Origin: DASRAJ01 sp039920305
Lineage (GTDB): Bacteria > Bacteroidota > Bacteroidia > Chitinophagales > UBA10324
DNA length: 6,890 bases
NCBI GenBank assembly: GCA_039920305.1
Contig: JBDSEA010000240.1
Coordinates: 1 to 6,890, forward strand
Reading direction: 5' to 3'
Positions 1-6,890 of the stretch are shown here, piece by piece. Position 1 is the first letter of the stretch, and each line of letters begins with the position of its first letter. Below the pieces are notes generated by a model. It saw nothing but the letters and a program-made list of their open reading frames with translations, ran no database searches and was not told the DNA's origin. A program made the translations under genes and the position numbers.

Positions 1-1
1 T

Positions 2-100
2 GCATTAACCAATCTTGGTGATCTTTCGGGATCACTTTATTCCAACGTCTTCTCACTTCGAATAGCGATAGATGACGCCCGAATTAAAAGCAGCAGATGA
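2..100 (+). CDS. C-terminal end of an upstream gene (partial, unidentified)
   Basis: Reading frame 2 is open from the window edge to a TGA at 98-100, giving about 32 residues that end in ARIKSSR. The other two forward frames stop early (TAA at 6-8, TGA at 19-21), and all three reverse frames are interrupted within this stretch. The stop overlaps the next gene's start in the ATGA arrangement typical of translationally coupled operon genes, which is the main support. The visible tail is mixed hydrophobic and charged with no motif I recognise, so no function is given. Against it: a 32-codon open frame can occur by chance, and a terminator-like hairpin (18-41) lies inside it. If that hairpin is real, the upstream gene ended at 6-8 or 19-21 instead. 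Confidence 0.4.
   Translation, partial: ALTNLGDLSGSLYSNVFSLRIAIDDARIKSSR
18..41 (+). terminator. Hairpin with T-rich tail, possible terminator of the upstream gene
   Basis: GTGATC (18-23) and GATCAC (30-35) form a perfect 6-bp inverted repeat. A T·G wobble can close a TTCG tetraloop (25-28) between them, and TTTATT (36-41) follows directly. This has the shape of a short intrinsic terminator. The stem is short and not GC-rich, the T tract is interrupted, and it conflicts with the alternative in which the upstream coding frame continues to 100. I cannot decide between the two from this window. Confidence 0.27.
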
Positions 101-3100
101 GGAAAGTTCTACTCTTCTTATTATTAATTGGAATGTTTTCCAAAGTGCATTCCCAGCTCTACGGGAATGAGTGGATCAATTTCAGCCAGACCTATTTCAA
201 GCTGCGGATTGTGCAGGATGGCATGTACCGTATAAATTATTCAACCCTGCAGAGCTTTGGGGTGCCGGTCACCTCAATCAATGGCAGCAATATTCAACTC
301 TTTGCGCGCGGGCAGGAAGTGCCTGTTTACATTACTACACCGGGTATTCTCGGAAATGCTGACTATATTGAGTTTTATGGAGTACATAATGATGGGTACT
401 GGGATTCCACGCTATATGCAGATCATAACTGGCAGGCAAATGACAAACTGAGCTTGTTTAGTGATACTGCATATTATTACCTTACATGGAGCAGCGCCCC
501 AAGTGTGAACCATATCGCTGACGTCACGAACATAATAGCAGGGGCGCCTCCGAAGGAATTGTATTGCTGGTACACCACCTCTTTTGTCGGCGGAAAAGCA
601 CGTACGAGCGACCTTTTGTGCCGCGGCGCCGTTGCACTGGAAGGCCAATGGCTCTGGAATTCTGATTTTAGCAATACTGAAGGCTACATTGATCCCTTAT
701 TCAATAAAGCCAATAAAGATTTTTTGGTTAGCACTCCGCATCCTTACACCGCAGGTCCCAATATTGATTTAAAGACTGCCATACTGGGCTACGGTCACGG
801 TAATACGAATTATGGAAATTATGACCACTGGATGGTGATCAATGTGAATGGCAATGAAATATGGAACGGGAACTACAACGGCTTCATCATGAACCGGCTG
901 GACCTTACCAATATTGCTGCGTCATGGCTTACCGCTCCGACTACCACGCTGCAATATTCCACTGCCGCTTCTCCATCGGAGTTCGATTATAACTCTGTTC
1001 CATGGTTCGATTTCAAGTATCCCCGGCTATTTGATTTTGATAATCTAAGATCAATAAGCTTCAGCCTCAGCTCAAATGGTACAAATCAATACATTGAGGC
1101 AGGCAACTTTGATGAAGCCGGAACAACACCCATACTTTATGACTTTACCAACAAGCTGCGACTCACAGCCATCATGCAAAATGATACAGGAAAATTTCTC
1201 CTTCTCCCATCATTACAGCCTGAAAGGCAGCTATTGATGATTGCGAATGATACGCCTGCAATTCGATTAATTGATTCTATATGGACTGTGCAATTCACTG
1301 ATTACAGCATTGAAGCGAACCAGGGAAATTTTATCATCATCACCCATCCGGCGATGCTCATGGATAGCATGGGAAATAACTGGGTTGAGAATTACCGTGC
1401 TGATAAAGAAAATCCGCTCATTTATCCTGCTCCCTATAAATCAATTATTGCAAACATCAATGAGCTTTACGATCAGTTTGCTTATGGGATCCGCTATCAT
1501 CCCTCATCAATAAGAAAATTTGCGTCATACATAACTGATAAATGGTTGCCGGTACAGCAACGATATTTCTTTTTAATCGGGAAAGGAATTGAATTCACTG
1601 CCATGAATGATCAGCCATTTCTAAAAGAATACTGTTTTGTTCCAACACATGGCGCTCCTGGTTCTGATGCGCTGTTATCTTCAAGAGGTTATTCTCCCAC
1701 GCCCCTGATTCCTGTGGGAAGACTTCCTGTATTAAAGCCTGAAGAAATTGAAGCATACCTTGAGAAGCAGGAACAGTTTATGACGGCGCAGATCAGTGGA
1801 TTTCAAACCGTGGCCAATAAGGCATGGATGAAGCGGGTAATGCATTTGTGCGGGGGCAGCAATACATTTGACCAGGCTTACTTCCTGGGCTTTCTTAATA
1901 AATATAAAACCATCATTGAGGACACGCTGTTTGGGGGACAGGTTCACACTTTTGCCAAGGACAATAACAACCCGATCGAGTTAGCAACCAATGCAGAAAT
2001 TGATTCGCTGATTCAGAATGGTGTTTCGCTGATTACCTTCTACGGGCATTCTTCCTTTAATTCATTTGACTTTAATCTGGATAAGCCCGAAGATTACCAT
2101 AATGAGGGGAAATATCCGCTGCTGCTGACCAATGGCTGCCTGATTGGAAACCTGTTTACCTCCTATCACGGTGTAGCTGATAATTTTGTGCTGGCGGAGA
2201 AAAGCGGCTCAATAGGTTTTCTGGGTCCATCCATATTTTCTGTTGCCACCAGCCTGGATAAATACAGCGAGAATTTTTACAGAAACCTTTCTTATAAGCA
2301 ATATGATATGCCCATTGGTGATATCATTCAGAAAACTATTCAGGATGTTTACACTCAATCGGGAAATGACATTGACAGGGCTACCTCTGAGCAGATGCTG
2401 CTTGCCGGTGACCCCGCTTTAAAATTAAACACACATCAAAAACCGGATTATGATCTTGAATCCCAGAATGTAAGCTTCGATCCACCTGCAGTTTCTGCAG
2501 GCCTGGATTCTTTTTTTCTCCAGATTATTTCCTATAATCTGGGTAAAGCGACTGAAGATTCAGTTTATGTGGATGTCAGGCGCACCCTTCCGGGCGGTGA
2601 AGAACAAAATTTATATCATCTTAAAATCAAAGCCCCTTATTTTAATGATACTCTCCGGCTGGCTATTCAAACGGAATCTTCAGAAGCATTTGGCCTGAAT
2701 AAATTTTATGTAAAGATTGATGCGGGATTCAATGATTCATCCGTTAACGGCGATATTGATGAAATCTCTGAAACCAACAATGAGTGGACTTCCAATCTAA
2801 TCATCAGTGCAGATGACCTGGTGCCGGTATGGCCCTATGATTATTCCATTGTAAGCGACCAGGGCGTAACACTCAAGGCTTCTACTGTAAATGCCTTTGC
2901 CGCGCCAAAGCAGTTCGTGATACAGATTGATACCACACAAATGTTTAACAGTGTACTGCTTCAAGCAAAAACCATTGTTCAGGGGGGTGGTGTGGTTAAG
3001 TGGACCCCATCACTCAACATGAAGGATAGTGTTGTTTATTACTGGCGCACAAGCCTCGATACACTTTACAGCAATGAATACGCCTGGCATAATGCCTCAT

Positions 3101-5142
3101 TCATTTATCTGCCCGGCTCTTCACCCGGGTGGAACCAGTCACATTACTTCCAGCATCTATCAACCATTCAGACATCGGGCAATATCGAATTGCCGGAAAC
3201 ACGGGTTTTCAAATTTGTGGATGATATAAAAACAATCAGTGCTTATAATGGATTCGTTGTGAATTACGGGGGACTGATTGCCAACGATGCCATTGCCTTT
3301 TACCTCAATAGCGTTCTGTTAGGGCGGTGGGATTGTGCTCAATGCGGCAGCACCCTATTAATTGCCGTGATTGATTCGAGTAACGGAACCTTCTGGGGAA
3401 TAAACGGGCAAAGCGGATGCGCCCCGGCCGAATATGGCAGCATACAGTGCAAGACCGGAGATCGGAATGCATGCTTTTATTATACAGGCGGCGCAAACAA
3501 TCAGGTGATGAATGATTTCCTCCTTGATACTATTCCGGATGGTGATTACATACTGCTCATGTCAATGAATTATTTATATGCTGCTAACTGGGACAGCATG
3601 CAAAAGCAGGCGTTTACAAACCTGGGACTGTCACAGATTCAAAATGTAGGAGCAACGCAGCCCTATGTAGCCTTCTTTAAAAAACACAGCCCGGATTACC
3701 CCGTGTATGAGATCACAGGGGATACGATCACTTCGGTCATTGATACGAGTTTTAACTTCACGGGTGAATGGGACAATGGCTACATTGAATCTCCCCTGAT
3801 TGGTCCTGCTGCCTCGTGGACGTCACTTCACTGGAAGGCAAATTCAATTGAACAAAACACTGATCATATTTCACTTCAGGTGATAGGTGTGAATAATGAT
3901 GGAACAGAAACCGTACTTGCCAATAATGTTTTAGCAAGTGACACTACTATAGCAGGAATCAGCGTAAGCCAGTATCCCTATCTGCGGCTCAAGCTGAACT
4001 CACTGGATTCAACGAACCGCACACCAGTGCAGCTTGATTACTGGAGAATCAACTACCAGCCGGTTCCGGAAGCAGCCCTCAATCCGGCTGCGTATTTTTC
4101 ATTCGTGGATACTATTCACCAGTTTCTTCCGCTTTCCCTCTCGTGCGCTGTTGAAAACCTGACGCCCTGGAATATGGACAGCATGCTGATGAAATATGAG
4201 GTTACCGATGTCACAAATGCACTTCACTCTTATACCAGGCGCTATGAACCACTGGCTGGTAATGATACCATTCATGTGACTTATAATTTTGAAACAAGCT
4301 GCAACTGCTATACAGGCACTGATTATTTGTTCGTGGAAGCTAACCCGGATAATGATCAGCCGGAACAGTATCATTTCAACAATATCGGTATTACAAGCTT
4401 CAATGTTCTCTCTGATAACCTGAACCCCCTGCTGGATGTCACTTTCGATGGGGTGCACATATTTGATGGCGACCTGGTTTCCGCCAAGCCCGATATCCAG
4501 ATCATGCTGAAGGATGAAAATAAATTTGTGCCGATGAATGATACTTCTGAGTTCGACATTTATTTCATCTACCCGGATGGCTCCCGCCATGATGTGCTGT
4601 TTGATAATATTCATGCCTTCTTTTATCCTGCTGATTCCGCCAATCTTTCAAAAGAAAACACTGCGCGCGTGGAGTTGAAGGAAGAATTTCTCACTGATGG
4701 AACCTATCAGCTCTATGTGCAGGGTTATGATCGTGGCGGGAATGCCAGCGGTGATAATGCCTACAAGATCTCTTTCGAGGTGATCAACAAGCCCATGCTT
4801 TCGAACGTGCTGAACTATCCGAATCCTTTTTCTACCTCCACCCGGTTTGTCTTTACCCTCACCGGCTATGAAACTCCTCAGCAGATGAAATTCACCATCT
4901 ATACGATCACAGGAAAGGTGGTGAAAGAAATATTCTTAGGGCAGATCGGAAACATTCACATCGGTAACAACATCACCGATTTTTCCTATGACGGAACTGA
5001 CCAGTTTGGCGACAAGCTCGCTAATGGGTTATACTTCTACAAGGTGCAGGCCGTGCTCAACGGCAAGAATATGGATCATTATGACAACGGCACCGATCAG
5101 TATTTTAAGCGGGGAATCGGTAAAATGTATTTGATGCGGTAA
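97..5142 (+). CDS. porU2: Putative type IX secretion system sortase PorU2 (C25 gingipain-family protein)
   Basis: Predicted exported C25-family cysteine protease related to PorU, the surface sortase that trims the C-terminal signals of T9SS cargo. M1 is the first start after in-frame stops at 73-75 and 85-87. A signal peptide spans 1-19 (MRK, a leucine-rich core, VHS/Q). Residues 20-135 match the PorU-type N-terminus (GNEWI, YRINYS, DYIEFYG, SLFSDTAYYYLTW); a beta-rich region follows to about 400. The C25 core is about 412-778: YDQFAYG 458-464, GRLPV 541-545, YGHSS with H651, NGC with C681, and closing LLAGDPALKL ending at 777. CARDB-like domains lie near 781-900 (ETNNEW) and 1330-1430, with an Ig-like domain at 1444-1567 (DENKF). 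A type A sorting domain starts at YPNPF 1574-1578 and contains NGLYFYKV 1643-1650. At 1681 residues it is about 500 longer than P. gingivalis PorU. PorU2 rather than PorU is inferred from length and motif variants; activity is not certain. Confidence 0.85.
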   Translation: MRKVLLFLLLIGMFSKVHSQLYGNEWINFSQTYFKLRIVQDGMYRINYSTLQSFGVPVTSINGSNIQLFARGQEVPVYITTPGILGNADYIEFYGVHNDGYWDSTLYADHNWQANDKLSLFSDTAYYYLTWSSAPSVNHIADVTNIIAGAPPKELYCWYTTSFVGGKARTSDLLCRGAVALEGQWLWNSDFSNTEGYIDPLFNKANKDFLVSTPHPYTAGPNIDLKTAILGYGHGNTNYGNYDHWMVINVNGNEIWNGNYNGFIMNRLDLTNIAASWLTAPTTTLQYSTAASPSEFDYNSVPWFDFKYPRLFDFDNLRSISFSLSSNGTNQYIEAGNFDEAGTTPILYDFTNKLRLTAIMQNDTGKFLLLPSLQPERQLLMIANDTPAIRLIDSIWTVQFTDYSIEANQGNFIIITHPAMLMDSMGNNWVENYRADKENPLIYPAPYKSIIANINELYDQFAYGIRYHPSSIRKFASYITDKWLPVQQRYFFLIGKGIEFTAMNDQPFLKEYCFVPTHGAPGSDALLSSRGYSPTPLIPVGRLPVLKPEEIEAYLEKQEQFMTAQISGFQTVANKAWMKRVMHLCGGSNTFDQAYFLGFLNKYKTIIEDTLFGGQVHTFAKDNNNPIELATNAEIDSLIQNGVSLITFYGHSSFNSFDFNLDKPEDYHNEGKYPLLLTNGCLIGNLFTSYHGVADNFVLAEKSGSIGFLGPSIFSVATSLDKYSENFYRNLSYKQYDMPIGDIIQKTIQDVYTQSGNDIDRATSEQMLLAGDPALKLNTHQKPDYDLESQNVSFDPPAVSAGLDSFFLQIISYNLGKATEDSVYVDVRRTLPGGEEQNLYHLKIKAPYFNDTLRLAIQTESSEAFGLNKFYVKIDAGFNDSSVNGDIDEISETNNEWTSNLIISADDLVPVWPYDYSIVSDQGVTLKASTVNAFAAPKQFVIQIDTTQMFNSVLLQAKTIVQGGGVVKWTPSLNMKDSVVYYWRTSLDTLYSNEYAWHNASFIYLPGSSPGWNQSHYFQHLSTIQTSGNIELPETRVFKFVDDIKTISAYNGFVVNYGGLIANDAIAFYLNSVLLGRWDCAQCGSTLLIAVIDSSNGTFWGINGQSGCAPAEYGSIQCKTGDRNACFYYTGGANNQVMNDFLLDTIPDGDYILLMSMNYLYAANWDSMQKQAFTNLGLSQIQNVGATQPYVAFFKKHSPDYPVYEITGDTITSVIDTSFNFTGEWDNGYIESPLIGPAASWTSLHWKANSIEQNTDHISLQVIGVNNDGTETVLANNVLASDTTIAGISVSQYPYLRLKLNSLDSTNRTPVQLDYWRINYQPVPEAALNPAAYFSFVDTIHQFLPLSLSCAVENLTPWNMDSMLMKYEVTDVTNALHSYTRRYEPLAGNDTIHVTYNFETSCNCYTGTDYLFVEANPDNDQPEQYHFNNIGITSFNVLSDNLNPLLDVTFDGVHIFDGDLVSAKPDIQIMLKDENKFVPMNDTSEFDIYFIYPDGSRHDVLFDNIHAFFYPADSANLSKENTARVELKEEFLTDGTYQLYVQGYDRGGNASGDNAYKISFEVINKPMLSNVLNYPNPFSTSTRFVFTLTGYETPQQMKFTIYTITGKVVKEIFLGQIGNIHIGNNITDFSYDGTDQFGDKLANGLYFYKVQAVLNGKNMDHYDNGTDQYFKRGIGKMYLMR

Positions 5143-5194
5143 CGGCAAGTGACTGGCTGGCATGAATGTAATTTAAGAGAGTAGTACATCACAG

Positions 5195-5222
5195 GCGCAT
5201 TGCACTTTGAACACCCATGCGC
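5195..5222. repeat. Short inverted repeat downstream of the PorU2-like gene
   Basis: GCGCAT (5195-5200) and ATGCGC (5217-5222) are perfect inverted arms around a 16-base loop, starting 53 bases after the stop codon. No T tract follows, so it is not a standard intrinsic terminator. It could be an mRNA 3'-end stabilising stem or a chance pairing. Confidence 0.25.
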
Positions 5223-5372
5223 AGTGAACTGATTACCTGATACTAAAAAGAAAACAGCAAATATTCTTACGATCATCTTTCTCACAACAGTGATTGTTAT
5301 TCTGACTTTGTCCTGCTTTCTCCGGTTGATCGGTCAAAAGGCGAGACCTTGCGACTTTCCGAGACATTATTC

Positions 5373-5397
5373 TTTTGGCCCCGGGTCAGAGTTTTTT
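5373..5397 (+). terminator. Putative intrinsic terminator after the PorU2-like gene
   Basis: TGGCC (5376-5380) pairs with GGTCA (5384-5388), with one G·T wobble, around a 3-base loop. The stem can extend by three weaker pairs (5373-5375 with 5389-5391), and TTTTTT follows immediately at 5392-5397. A GC-containing stem directly abutting six Ts is the expected architecture. Three wobbles and a tight loop make it moderate rather than strong. It lies about 230 bases after the stop codon, so the transcript would carry a long 3' untranslated region. Confidence 0.4.
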
Positions 5398-5455
5398 CAT
5401 TCCTCATCAACGTGAATGCATTGATCTTTCTTGTTAAAGCAGCATCAGCCCTGCA

Positions 5456-5487
5456 TTTTTAACCCGCAAGAATTAGTAGTAGGTTTG
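5456..5487 (+). promoter_or_regulatory. Putative Bacteroidota sigma-A promoter of the repeat-protein gene
   Basis: TAGGTTTG (5480-5487) matches the Bacteroidota -7 consensus TAnnTTTG at every fixed base. A run of five Ts (5456-5460) sits 19 bases upstream, where the -33 element (TTTG/TTG) is expected; it lacks the G, so this half is weak. Transcription would start near 5491, leaving an AT-rich leader of about 50 bases before the ATG at 5545. A second, poorer candidate, TAGTATTG (5503-5510), has one mismatch and no suitable -33 box. Confidence 0.45.
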
Positions 5488-5544
5488 GATGCAGCGATTA
5501 GTTAGTATTGCATCAAAATTCCTAAACCTTAAATTCTCTACATT

Positions 5545-6890
5545 ATGAAAGTAAAATCAACACTTATTTCAGTGATGCTGATGCTGTTCTGCTGGTCAGT
5601 ATCTTTTGCTGATACCGAACCCGATAACAACACTGCTGCAGGAGCTGACCCCATTGCACTCAATGGATCTGTTTCGGGTACTGCCGGAGCAATTAACGAT
5701 AATAGTGACTGGTACGTTTTCACTACAAATGCCGATGGAAATATTACGTTTACTATTACAAATGATGGGGCTTATACCTATCTGTATTTATTTGATAGCG
5801 ACGGTGCAACATTGATCGTCACCCAAACCGGCTATCCCGGTGCAGGAGGAATTACTCTGCAGGCCAATGGCCTTGCAGCGGGAACTTATTACATTCAGGT
5901 TTACAATATAGATGGGGTAAGCAATTATACCTTAACCAATACTTTAACTCCTGATCCGCTCGCAAATGATAACGAGCCGAATGATGTGTACACGCAGGCC
6001 AAAACCCTGCCCCTGAACGGAGATAAAACGGGACATATTGATTATCGCTATAATGGCAACGTGTACGATAACAACGATTGGTATAAGGTAACCACTACAA
6101 GCGATGGCAACCTCAGTGTTACTATGACCAATGACCCTGGAAATTATATTTATCTCTACCTCTATGATATTGATGGAACAACCCTGCTGGCAAACACGAG
6201 TGGTTATCCGGGTGCAGGTGGAATTACCATGACAAGAACGGGACTCTCTGCAGGAGTTTATTATGTTCTGGTATATGGTATAAATGGTTACAGCGGCTAT
6301 ACTTTGTCTGATGTGTTTACACCTGACCCTCGTGCAAATGATGAAGAACCCAATGATAATTACACCACTGCCAATGTGATACCCGTAAATGATAGTACAC
6401 AGGGGCATATAGATTATTTCAGAAATGGGAATACCTATGACAATCATGACTGGTATTCAATTACCACTACTAATGATGGAACTATTGATCTCAACTTAAC
6501 TAATACTCCTGGTAATTATGTTTATCTGTATCTTGTCGATAATGATGGAACTACAATAATCAATAGCACTTCGGGTTATCCCGGCAGCTCTGGTATTCAT
6601 ATGACCACTGTGGGTTTAGCAGCAGGTACTTATTATATTGATGTATTGGGACAGGACGGTTATTCAGGTTATACCCTCACTAATTCTTTAACAACTGATG
6701 GAATTTCGAATGATGTTGAGCCAAACAACACACCAGCAACAGCGCTTCCAATAGCTGAGAACTCAACAGTAACTGGTCATATTGACTATCGCTTTAATGG
6801 TGGCACGCATGATAATAACGACTATTACCAATTGACTACAACAACTGATGGGAGTATTACTGTTACTCTTACAAACTCTACAGGCACCTA
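5545..6890 (+). CDS. Secreted tandem PPC-like repeat protein (3' end beyond window)
   Basis: An open frame starts at ATG 5545, the first start after the in-frame TAA at 5530-5532, and runs without a stop to the window edge: 448 complete codons plus two bases. Residues 1-22 form a signal peptide (MKVKS, hydrophobic core, SFA/D). C16 is preceded by F, so there is no lipobox; it is also the only cysteine seen. The rest is a tandem array of beta-rich units resembling PPC (pre-peptidase C-terminal) domains. Each unit has EPN/EPD, then D-W-Y or D-Y-Y, a YLYL-D-x-D-G strand and loop, G-Y-P-G, and G-L-x-A-G-x-Y-Y. PPC domains are non-catalytic modules of secreted proteins, so an adhesive, matrix or binding role is plausible. 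More repeats and perhaps a T9SS sorting domain or catalytic domain would lie downstream. The start is preceded by an AT-rich leader without a Shine-Dalgarno sequence. Substrate or partner is unknown. Confidence 0.85.
   Translation, partial: MKVKSTLISVMLMLFCWSVSFADTEPDNNTAAGADPIALNGSVSGTAGAINDNSDWYVFTTNADGNITFTITNDGAYTYLYLFDSDGATLIVTQTGYPGAGGITLQANGLAAGTYYIQVYNIDGVSNYTLTNTLTPDPLANDNEPNDVYTQAKTLPLNGDKTGHIDYRYNGNVYDNNDWYKVTTTSDGNLSVTMTNDPGNYIYLYLYDIDGTTLLANTSGYPGAGGITMTRTGLSAGVYYVLVYGINGYSGYTLSDVFTPDPRANDEEPNDNYTTANVIPVNDSTQGHIDYFRNGNTYDNHDWYSITTTNDGTIDLNLTNTPGNYVYLYLVDNDGTTIINSTSGYPGSSGIHMTTVGLAAGTYYIDVLGQDGYSGYTLTNSLTTDGISNDVEPNNTPATALPIAENSTVTGHIDYRFNGGTHDNNDYYQLTTTTDGSITVTLTNSTGT
5611..6890 (+). 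repeat. Tandem 372-bp (124-residue) coding repeats, three units and a partial fourth
   Basis: Units run 5611-5964, 5965-6336, 6337-6708 and 6709 to the window end. Period is set by anchor residues in the protein: EP at 25, 144, 268 and 392; W or Y of D-W/Y-Y at 56, 179, 303 and 427; D of D-x-D-G at 84, 208 and 332; G-Y-P-G at 96, 220 and 344. Units 2 to 4 keep an exact 124-residue step. Unit 1 is five residues shorter and lacks the GHIDY segment of the others. Synonymous positions differ between units (GGCTATCCC, GGTTATCCG and GGTTATCCC for GYP), so these are diverged domain repeats rather than a recent duplication. Confidence 0.88.

Larger units (their letters stand above)
5143..5544. other. 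Intergenic region, no supported gene
   Basis: This 402-base gap separates the PorU2-like gene from the repeat-protein gene. No forward frame in it holds a credible gene. The only sizeable open frame runs antisense across 5097-5285; it needs a GTG start, overlaps the 3' end of the PorU2-like gene and has no recognisable motif, so it is not called. The gap contains a 6-bp inverted repeat (5195-5222), a terminator-like hairpin with six Ts (5373-5397) and a TAnnTTTG promoter element (5480-5487). That order, terminator then promoter, fits a boundary between two transcription units. Confidence 0.6.

Noticed and set aside
4099..4614. Antisense 171-codon open frame
   Set aside because: It lies wholly inside the PorU2-like coding region, opposite domains whose forward translation is clearly recognisable, and its own translation resembles no family.
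5097..5285. Antisense 62-codon open frame with a hydrophobic, signal-like N-terminus
   Set aside because: It needs a GTG start, overlaps the 3' end of the PorU2-like gene on the opposite strand, and shows no known motif; it is more likely a chance frame in an AT-rich spacer.
5503..5510. Second promoter-like box TAGTATTG
   Set aside because: It has one mismatch to TAnnTTTG and no -33 element at proper spacing; the box at 5480-5487 fits better.
5590..5613. Possible lipoprotein signal at C16 of the repeat protein
   Set aside because: The residue before the cysteine is Phe, not Gly, Ala or Ser, so there is no lipobox; SFA followed by Asp fits a signal peptidase I site.
5944..6447. Antisense 167-codon open frame rich in Ile and Cys
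   Set aside because: It mirrors the Asn/Asp/Tyr/Thr-rich repeats on the forward strand; repeated codon composition produces long stop-free antisense frames.
5611..6890. CRISPR array or DNA-level satellite suggested by the periodicity
   Set aside because: The period is 372 bases, a multiple of three, and conservation is at the protein level with synonymous divergence, so these are protein domain repeats.

Overview
The window looks like chromosomal DNA of a Bacteroidota (Bacteroidetes) species that has a type IX secretion system (T9SS). The evidence is a very long secreted protein with a gingipain-type (C25) core and a C-terminal Por-type sorting domain, signal peptides cut just before Q or D, no Shine-Dalgarno sequences before the starts, and a TAnnTTTG-type promoter element. 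Genus cannot be told from this sequence. All supported genes are on the + strand.

Layout. Positions 1-100 probably hold the last codons of an upstream gene whose TGA overlaps the next ATG (ATGA at 97-100). A hairpin followed by a T-rich stretch at 18-41 offers a competing reading, in which the upstream gene has already ended. Positions 97-5142 hold one 1681-codon gene for a PorU2-like putative T9SS sortase: signal peptide, PorU-type N-terminal region, C25 peptidase core with a His/Cys pair, several beta-rich Ig/CARDB-like domains, and a sorting domain. Positions 5143-5544 are a 402-base intergenic region with a weak inverted repeat, a plausible intrinsic terminator and a plausible Bacteroidota promoter. 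From 5545 to the window end runs a second, 3'-truncated gene. It codes for a secreted protein made of tandem 124-residue PPC-like (pre-peptidase C-terminal) beta domains: three complete units and part of a fourth.

Working model. The first gene encodes an exported, outer-surface C25-family protein, by homology a sortase-like component that processes T9SS cargo. The second encodes a signal-peptide-bearing, cysteine-free repeat protein of the kind often carried by T9SS. It has its own putative promoter and terminator boundary, so it is probably a separate transcription unit. That it is a T9SS cargo is inference, because its C-terminus lies outside the window. I see no RNA gene, CRISPR array, insertion sequence or attachment site. 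No clear case for a wholly new system can be made from this window; the most notable points are the repeat protein, the altered C25 motifs and a cysteine cluster in the PorU2-like protein.
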